Shown here piece after piece: positions 59,908 through 64,000 of a stretch of 64,000 nt of DNA. The translations under genes were made by a program, and so were the position numbers. A model generated the notes under the pieces. It did no database searches and was not told the origin of the DNA. It saw only the letters and a list, made by a program, of their open reading frames with translations. The stretch is from an uncultured bacterium (GTDB lineage: Bacteria; Elusimicrobiota; Elusimicrobia; Elusimicrobiales; Elusimicrobiaceae), in the NCBI GenBank assembly GCA_949294085.1, contig CASFFX010000009.1:23314-87313 (forward strand), read 5' to 3'. Every line of letters starts with the position of its first letter. The stretch's first letter is position 1.

Positions 59908-59913
59908 TTGCTT

Positions 59914-60453
59914 ATGAGCAAAAATGATCAAAAAACCTTCCCGGCGGGGAAAAACGCCGGATTTACGCTGATAGAGCTTCTTGTGGTGGTGTTAATTATT
60001 GGCATACTGGCGGCGGTGGCGCTGCCACAGTATGAAAAAGCGGTGCAGAAAGCCCGCGTAACGGAGGCGATGGGCATCCTCAAAAAAATGGGGGACAATG
60101 TGGATATGTGTTTGTTGGCCAATGGGGGAGTTTATAGTTCCTGTACCAATTCGGACGTCGTAATGGAAGGATTGGAAAACTTGACTCAGAGCGGCATCTC
60201 GGTTTCCAGTAAAAACTTTTCTTATATGTTTTTTGCGTGGCTTCTTGCGTCAGAAAAGCAGGGAGATTATCTCCTTATCTTAATTACGCCTTCTCTGCTG
60301 GAGGCTGCTAAATCCATGCAAGGCGTATCGGTAACTGCAAAAGCAGGGCGTTTTTGCCAACCTCTCACAGACAAAGGCCTTTCTTTTTGTAAAAGCTTAA
60401 GCAATCAGAGCCCTTTTTCGTTTAGTACGGGCGAAACAGTGTATCCCTTCTAA
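59914..60453 (+). CDS. Type IV pilin-like protein (pilin 2)
   Basis: A 179-residue prepilin, paralogous to pilin 1. The leader ends in KNAG and the helix is FTLIELLVVVLIIGILAAVA, the same as pilin 1. The N-terminal helix is nearly identical in DNA as well, but the C-terminal domain is unrelated by eye: CLLANGGVYSSC, then a hydrophobic stretch YMFFAWLLASEKQGDYLLIL, and FCQPLTDKGLSFC. That pattern (conserved head, variable body) suggests gene conversion or cassette-like diversification. ATG 59914 is the only good start. It is flanked by terminators and not near any assembly genes. Confidence 0.9.
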   Translation: MSKNDQKTFPAGKNAGFTLIELLVVVLIIGILAAVALPQYEKAVQKARVTEAMGILKKMGDNVDMCLLANGGVYSSCTNSDVVMEGLENLTQSGISVSSKNFSYMFFAWLLASEKQGDYLLILITPSLLEAAKSMQGVSVTAKAGRFCQPLTDKGLSFCKSLSNQSPFSFSTGETVYPF

Positions 60454-60459
60454 AAAATA

Positions 60460-60486
60460 AACCCCGCCGTTTGGCGGGGTTTTTTG
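60460..60486. terminator. Bidirectional terminator
   Basis: AACCCCGCC GTTT GGCGGGGTT stem with a T-run, between pilin 2 and the convergent TPR gene. Confidence 0.85.
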
Positions 60487-60499
60487 TGGACGAAAAAAC

Positions 60500-61759
60500 T
60501 TATTTTTCCAAGCGGGACAAGCGGTTCTGCGCGCGGGAGGCCCATTTGTCCGTCGGGTGGTTGATGATCAGCTTTTTGTAAATGGCAATGGCTTGCACAT
60601 TGTTCTTTTGCTGTTCGTAAGAGCGCCCCAGCTCGTACATCAGTTCCGGCGCCTGGGGGCTTTGCGGGTGCATCAAGAGTGCTTTTTCCAGCGCTTGCAC
60701 GTACAGCGCCGGCTGGCGCATTTTTTTCTGGGCCAAATCCGCCGCTTTCAACAGCGCGTCGGTGGAATTTTGCTCATCGGCGCTAAACGCGGCCGCCGTT
60801 TGCTGCAACGTTTGATAGGCGCTGGTGTAGTTTTTGGTTTTAATGTACACGTCCGCCTTGCCTTGATAAGCTTCGTACGCGGTCGGTGCCGTGCCCAAGA
60901 GTTCAATGGCTTTATCGTAGTTGATGAGGGCGCTGTCGTACTGTTTGTTGTTTTCGTCCAAAATGGCCATGTGCTTATACACAATGCCCGTTTCGGACGA
61001 GCCCGGAAATTCGCGCAAAACCTGGGTGTAAGTGCCCATGGCGTTGGCGGTGTCTTTCAAATTGTCGGCATAAATATCGCCGATTAAGCGCAGGCTGGCC
61101 GCGCGGTACGGCGTTTTGGGGTACAGTTCGCCCGCTTTTTTGTATTGCGAAATCGCCGCCAGATAGTTGCCGTTTACGCGGTGCAAATCCCCGTACCACA
61201 GTTCCACCAAATCGCTGTTTTCATAGGTGGGATTGACGGCGAAAAATTCTTCAAACGCCTGGGCCGAAGGGGCGTAGAGTTCGCGGCCCGAGAGTTTGGA
61301 AAGGGCAAACAGCGCTTGCGCCTGGCGCTGGGCCGGCGTTTTGATTTCGGCCGGCAGAGCCATCGTAAAGAGATGGGTGGCCAGTTCGCGCTGTTTGGGT
61401 TGGACGGCCATTACCGCGCTGGACATCAGCGGGTTGAGCAGCGCAAGGTCCGTTTCCGGGTACATGTAGCGCAGCATAAACAGCGTTACCAACGCATTTT
61501 CGTACGCTTCGGCCCGCACATACAGGCGGGCTTGCAGCAAGAGCGCTTCGGCCGCGGAGGCATTTTTGGGGTTTTGTTTGACCCAGGTGCCCAAGCCGTT
61601 TGCCAATGTTTTGGCAAAAGCGCGTTCTTCCCGGCTGGGTTCAGCCGAAAGAGTTAAGGCCTGCTTCTTGTAAAAATTCAACGAAGCGGCGGCGTCTGCC
61701 GCGCAGACGCACGGAGCGGCCACAATAAGAGCCGCAAAAGCAAATAATAGGTTACGCAT
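60500..61759 (-). CDS. Exported TPR-repeat protein
   Basis: A 419-residue protein with a signal peptide (MRNLLFAFAALIVAAPCVCA). It is built from about nine TPR-like repeats, such as ELWYGDLHRVNGNYLAAISQ, GIVYKHMAILDENNKQYDSA and ELMYELGRSYEQQKNNVQAI. Periplasmic TPR proteins of this type often help assemble envelope complexes; no partner is evident. It starts seven bases after yajQ and shares its transcript. Confidence 0.85.
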   Translation of the reverse strand: MRNLLFAFAALIVAAPCVCAADAAASLNFYKKQALTLSAEPSREERAFAKTLANGLGTWVKQNPKNASAAEALLLQARLYVRAEAYENALVTLFMLRYMYPETDLALLNPLMSSAVMAVQPKQRELATHLFTMALPAEIKTPAQRQAQALFALSKLSGRELYAPSAQAFEEFFAVNPTYENSDLVELWYGDLHRVNGNYLAAISQYKKAGELYPKTPYRAASLRLIGDIYADNLKDTANAMGTYTQVLREFPGSSETGIVYKHMAILDENNKQYDSALINYDKAIELLGTAPTAYEAYQGKADVYIKTKNYTSAYQTLQQTAAAFSADEQNSTDALLKAADLAQKKMRQPALYVQALEKALLMHPQSPQAPELMYELGRSYEQQKNNVQAIAIYKKLIINHPTDKWASRAQNRLSRLEK

Positions 61760-61766
61760 AAAGGGT

Positions 61767-62261
61767 TTATCTGTAATTGGTGAATTGAAGTTCTACGCCA
61801 AAGTCCTTCCCGCGCAGCAGGGCCATGGTGTTTTGCAGCTCGTCCTTGGATTTGGACGAAACGCGCAGCTGGTCACCCTGGATAGAGGCGGAAACTTTAA
61901 GCTTGGCGTCCTTAATGGCCTTGGAAATTTCTTTGGCCTTGTCGGACGGAATTCCCTGCTGGATTTTGACCGTCTGTTTGGCGTTTCCGCCCAGCGCGGC
62001 TTCAATCTTCTGCGGCATCATATTTTTAAGCGGAATGCCGCGTTTGGCAATCCGGGTAAAAATAATGTCCCGCAAGGTGTTTACCTTGTATTCATCGCTG
62101 GAAGCGAGCTTCAGTTCGTTTTCTTTTTGGTTCAGTTCAATGCTGGAATTGGTTCCCTTGAAGTCGTAGCGGTTGGTAATTTCTTTATTGGCGGCGGAAA
62201 CAGCCTCCGAAATCACGTTCAAATCCACTTTGGAAACAATATCAAAGCTAAAATCTGCCAT
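61767..62261 (-). CDS. yajQ: YajQ family nucleotide-binding protein
   Basis: A 164-residue protein of the UPF0234/YajQ family with two ferredoxin-like halves. It starts MADFSFDIVSKVDLNVISEA, contains RYDFKGTNSSIELNQKENEL and ends with ALLRGKDFGVELQFTNYR, all diagnostic. In Xanthomonas a relative binds cyclic di-GMP, and others bind tRNA or nucleotides, so the role is unsettled. A c-di-GMP link here would join the GGDEF protein at 15568. GCGGAGG precedes the ATG, with TATAAT (62305-62310, minus) upstream. Confidence 0.95.
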   Translation of the reverse strand: MADFSFDIVSKVDLNVISEAVSAANKEITNRYDFKGTNSSIELNQKENELKLASSDEYKVNTLRDIIFTRIAKRGIPLKNMMPQKIEAALGGNAKQTVKIQQGIPSDKAKEISKAIKDAKLKVSASIQGDQLRVSSKSKDELQNTMALLRGKDFGVELQFTNYR

Positions 62262-62320
62262 AGTAAAAACCTCCGCAAACGGCCGGAGCCGATTTATTTC
62301 CTATATTATATCTTTTTTTG

Positions 62321-62429
62321 TACAATGATTTTATCGGCGGAGAGGGCCGCAGTCGGCCGATTTTTTCCGCCTTATCCTAGGGAGGTTGACTAGCACGTCG
62401 GCGCCGGGTTCTCCGGCGGAGTTTCGCTT
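62321..62429 (+). promoter_or_regulatory. Promoter and candidate attenuator leader of the nucleoside transporter gene
   Basis: TACAAT (62321-62326) is followed by a ~100-base leader. ATCGGC (62333-62338) can pair with GGCCGAT (62355-62361), which runs into TTTTTT: a terminator-like shape. GGCGGA (62336-62341) can instead pair with TCCGCC (62366-62371), which would prevent it. Further on, CGCCGG and CCGGCG form a hairpin that partly covers the GGCGGAG ribosome site. No known riboswitch class fits. Confidence 0.4.
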
Positions 62430-63746
62430 ATGAAAATCAAAATTCGTTTAACCGTAATGAACTTTCTCCAGTTTGCTATCTGGGGCGCGTATCTGACGTC
62501 CATGGGTACGTTTTTGGCCGGAGCCGGATTGGCGGAAAAAATCGGCTGGTTTTATGCGGCGCAGGGATTTGTGTCGCTCTTTATGCCGGCTATCATCGGC
62601 ATCGTGGCGGACCGGTGGATTCCCGCTCAAAAATTGTTGGGCCTCTGCCATTTTCTGGCGGCCGTGGGCATGGCCGGGGCGGCGTATTTCGGTTCGCTGC
62701 CGCAGGTCAGCTTTGCGGCGGTGTTTGGCATGTATCTGTTCAGCGTGGCGTTCTATATGCCCACGATTGCCCTTTCCAACTCGGTGGCTTACACCGTGCT
62801 GCGCCAAAACAATTTTAATACCGTTTCCGCTTTCCCGCCGATTCGCGTATTCGGGACGGTGGGCTTTATCTGTGCGATGTTGACCTCCAACTTTACGGGT
62901 TTTCAAAACACGTATATGCAATGGTATTTTTCGGGCATTTTAGGCTTGCTGTTGGGCTTTTACTGCTTTACGCTGCCCAACTGCCCGACCTGCGAGTCCA
63001 AAGCTCAAACGCTGGCCGAAGCGCTGGGGCTCAAGGCGTTTGCGCTGTTCAAAGAAAAAAAGATGGCCATTTTCTTCATCTTTTCCATGCTGCTGGGGAT
63101 GTCTTTGCAGATTACCAATGCGTATGCCAACCCGTTTATTAACGGTTTTAACTCGCTGGAAGGCTTTGCGGGTTCTTGGGGGGCCAATAACGCCAACGCG
63201 CTTATTTCGCTGTCCCAAATGTCGGAAACGCTGTGCATTTTGCTGATTCCGTTCTTCTTAAAACGCTTTGGTATTAAGAAAGTGATGCTGATCAGCATGT
63301 TTGCCTGGGTGCTGCGCTTTGGCTTTTTTGGGATTGGCAACCCCTCTACCGCAACGGGGATTGTGCTGTTGGTCTTGTCCATGATTGTGTACGGTGTGGC
63401 GTTTGACTTCTTCAACGTGTCCGGCTCGCTGTATGTGGACAAAGAAACCGACCCCGCCATCCGCTCCAGTGCGCAGGGCGTATTTATGCTGATGACCAAC
63501 GGCTTTGGCGCGATGATTGGTACGCTGGGCGCCCAATGGGTGATTAACAAATTGGTCAACGTGCACATCAACGCCTACACCGCGGCGCACGGCTTTTTGC
63601 CGGCGGGCTCGGTGTACCCGGCGGACGTTTCGCACTCCATTATGACGGGCTGGACGGAATCGTGGTTCATTTTCTCCGGCTTCTCGCTGGTGGTGGCGAT
63701 TTTGTTCGCGTTCATCTTCAAGTACAAACACGTGCCGGAAGCGTAA
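62430..63746 (+). CDS. Nucleoside:proton symporter, NHS/NupG-like MFS transporter
   Basis: A 438-residue major-facilitator protein with twelve membrane segments of the NHS family. It begins IRLTVMNFLQFAIWGAYLTS, typical of NupG/XapB, followed by GFVSLFMPAIIGIVADRWIP and PIRVFGTVGFICAML. Later come NVSGSLYVDKETDP and SSAQGVFMLMTNGFGAMIG, which match the family signature. It should import nucleosides with protons. The phosphorylases at 21093 and 27311 and dCMP deaminase at 11084 could use its substrates. A structured leader precedes it and a terminator follows. Confidence 0.92.
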   Translation: MKIKIRLTVMNFLQFAIWGAYLTSMGTFLAGAGLAEKIGWFYAAQGFVSLFMPAIIGIVADRWIPAQKLLGLCHFLAAVGMAGAAYFGSLPQVSFAAVFGMYLFSVAFYMPTIALSNSVAYTVLRQNNFNTVSAFPPIRVFGTVGFICAMLTSNFTGFQNTYMQWYFSGILGLLLGFYCFTLPNCPTCESKAQTLAEALGLKAFALFKEKKMAIFFIFSMLLGMSLQITNAYANPFINGFNSLEGFAGSWGANNANALISLSQMSETLCILLIPFFLKRFGIKKVMLISMFAWVLRFGFFGIGNPSTATGIVLLVLSMIVYGVAFDFFNVSGSLYVDKETDPAIRSSAQGVFMLMTNGFGAMIGTLGAQWVINKLVNVHINAYTAAHGFLPAGSVYPADVSHSIMTGWTESWFIFSGFSLVVAILFAFIFKYKHVPEA

Positions 63747-63765
63747 GCTTTGCGAAGTGTTTCAA

Positions 63766-63799
63766 ACGGCGCCCTTGGCAACGGGGGCGCCGTTTTTTT
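63766..63799 (+). terminator. Terminator after the nucleoside transporter gene
   Basis: ACGGCGCCC TTGGCAAC GGGGGCGCCGT stem with a T-run. Confidence 0.85.
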
Positions 63800-63814
63800 G
63801 GGATTCAAAAGCCA

Positions 63815-63844
63815 TAAAAAAACCGCCCGTAAAGGGCGGTTTTC
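63815..63844 (-). terminator. Terminator of rpsT
   Basis: AAACCGCCC GTAAA GGGCGGTTT stem; the minus strand continues into a T-run. Confidence 0.85.
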
Positions 63845-63860
63845 AAAAAGGCTTAACGGC

Positions 63861-64000
63861 TTATTTGGCGGCCGCTTTGTTGGCGGCTTTGGCCAAGCGG
63901 GATTTCTTGCGGGCGGCCGTTTTCCAGTGCATAACGCTCTTTTTGGCGGCCTTGTCAATGCAAGATTCGGCTTTTTTCAAGTCTTCTTTCAGCGTGGCGG
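63861..64000 (-). CDS. rpsT: 30S ribosomal protein S20, C-terminal fragment
   Basis: The last 45 residues and stop codon are inside the window; the gene continues past the right edge. The visible sequence [20 protein letters not shown] and then [19 protein letters not shown] is the typical S20 C-terminus. In S20 the equivalent of VMHW is usually V(I/L)HKN, so this end is slightly unusual. Role: binds 16S rRNA early in small-subunit assembly. Confidence 0.93.
   Translation of the reverse strand, partial: ATLKEDLKKAESCIDKAAKKSVMHWKTAARKKSRLAKAANKAAAK

Noticed and set aside
1..64000. Mobile elements, prophage genes, CRISPR arrays, defence systems
   Set aside because: Looked for transposase or integrase motifs, direct-repeat arrays and Cas or restriction-modification signatures; none seen. 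The tandem NTPases lack defence-system context.

Overview
The window looks like a chromosomal segment of an anaerobic, diderm (outer-membrane) bacterium with moderately high GC. Evidence for an outer membrane is an LptF/LptG-type pair, Omp85-like and small beta-barrel proteins, an AsmA-like protein, a giant SprA-like barrel and many signal peptides. Two type IV pilin paralogs, a proton-pumping pyrophosphatase, dense short operons and many promoters placed directly on the start codon fit a member of the Elusimicrobiota, probably a gut-type lineage. This assignment is an inference from gene content, not from a marker tree. I see no prophage, insertion sequence, CRISPR array or integrase; the region reads as core chromosome.

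Layout. 1-9.6 kb: pfkA (partial) and an IspH fused to a UbiA-like membrane domain, a secreted M3 peptidase, two small envelope proteins, pilin 1, the H+-pyrophosphatase and a secreted Cys/His protein. 9.6-21 kb: Omp85-like barrel, dCMP deaminase, tRNA-Asp, murB with a small barrel, phosphoglucomutase, CrcB, a receiver-GGDEF protein, a cation/proton antiporter, murI-pgeF, and a TPR/Ser-Thr kinase. 21-30 kb: nucleoside phosphorylase, AGCS symporter, CorA, queH-AsmA, pyrimidine-nucleoside phosphorylase and an exported helical protein. 30-39 kb: LtaS-like sulfatase, LemA-M48 pair, a second LemA, a sodium/solute symporter, an RDD protein with a pilin-like tail, psd-pssA, tRNA-Leu. 39-51 kb: NYN ribonuclease, tmRNA, a second phosphohexomutase, a CheY-like receiver, lptG-lptF, a secreted serine protease, the 1883-residue SprA-like barrel and comF. 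51-64 kb: radC, lpd-trmJ-buk-ptb, M23 peptidase with two tandem P-loop NTPases and a SEC-C protein, pilin 2, yajQ-TPR, a nucleoside transporter and rpsT (partial).

How the genes work together. Nucleoside salvage is spread across the window: transporter, two nucleoside phosphorylases, PgeF and dCMP deaminase, with phosphohexomutases taking sugar phosphates onward. Cell-envelope building is represented by murB, murI, IspH/UbiA, Lpt, psd/pssA, AsmA, an LtaS-like enzyme and M23. Signalling is present as a GGDEF enzyme, YajQ, a lone receiver and a membrane kinase.

The strongest unusual signal is regulatory. At ten genes a TATAAT-like hexamer ends exactly six bases before the start codon, with no room for a Shine-Dalgarno site. 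That is the geometry of leaderless transcription. Both pilin genes share a related promoter containing an 11-T tract. Other points worth a second look are the SprA-like protein, the IspH-UbiA fusion, the kinase with an extracytoplasmic TPR head, the RDD-pilin fusion, the duplicated NTPases and the non-canonical tmRNA tag.
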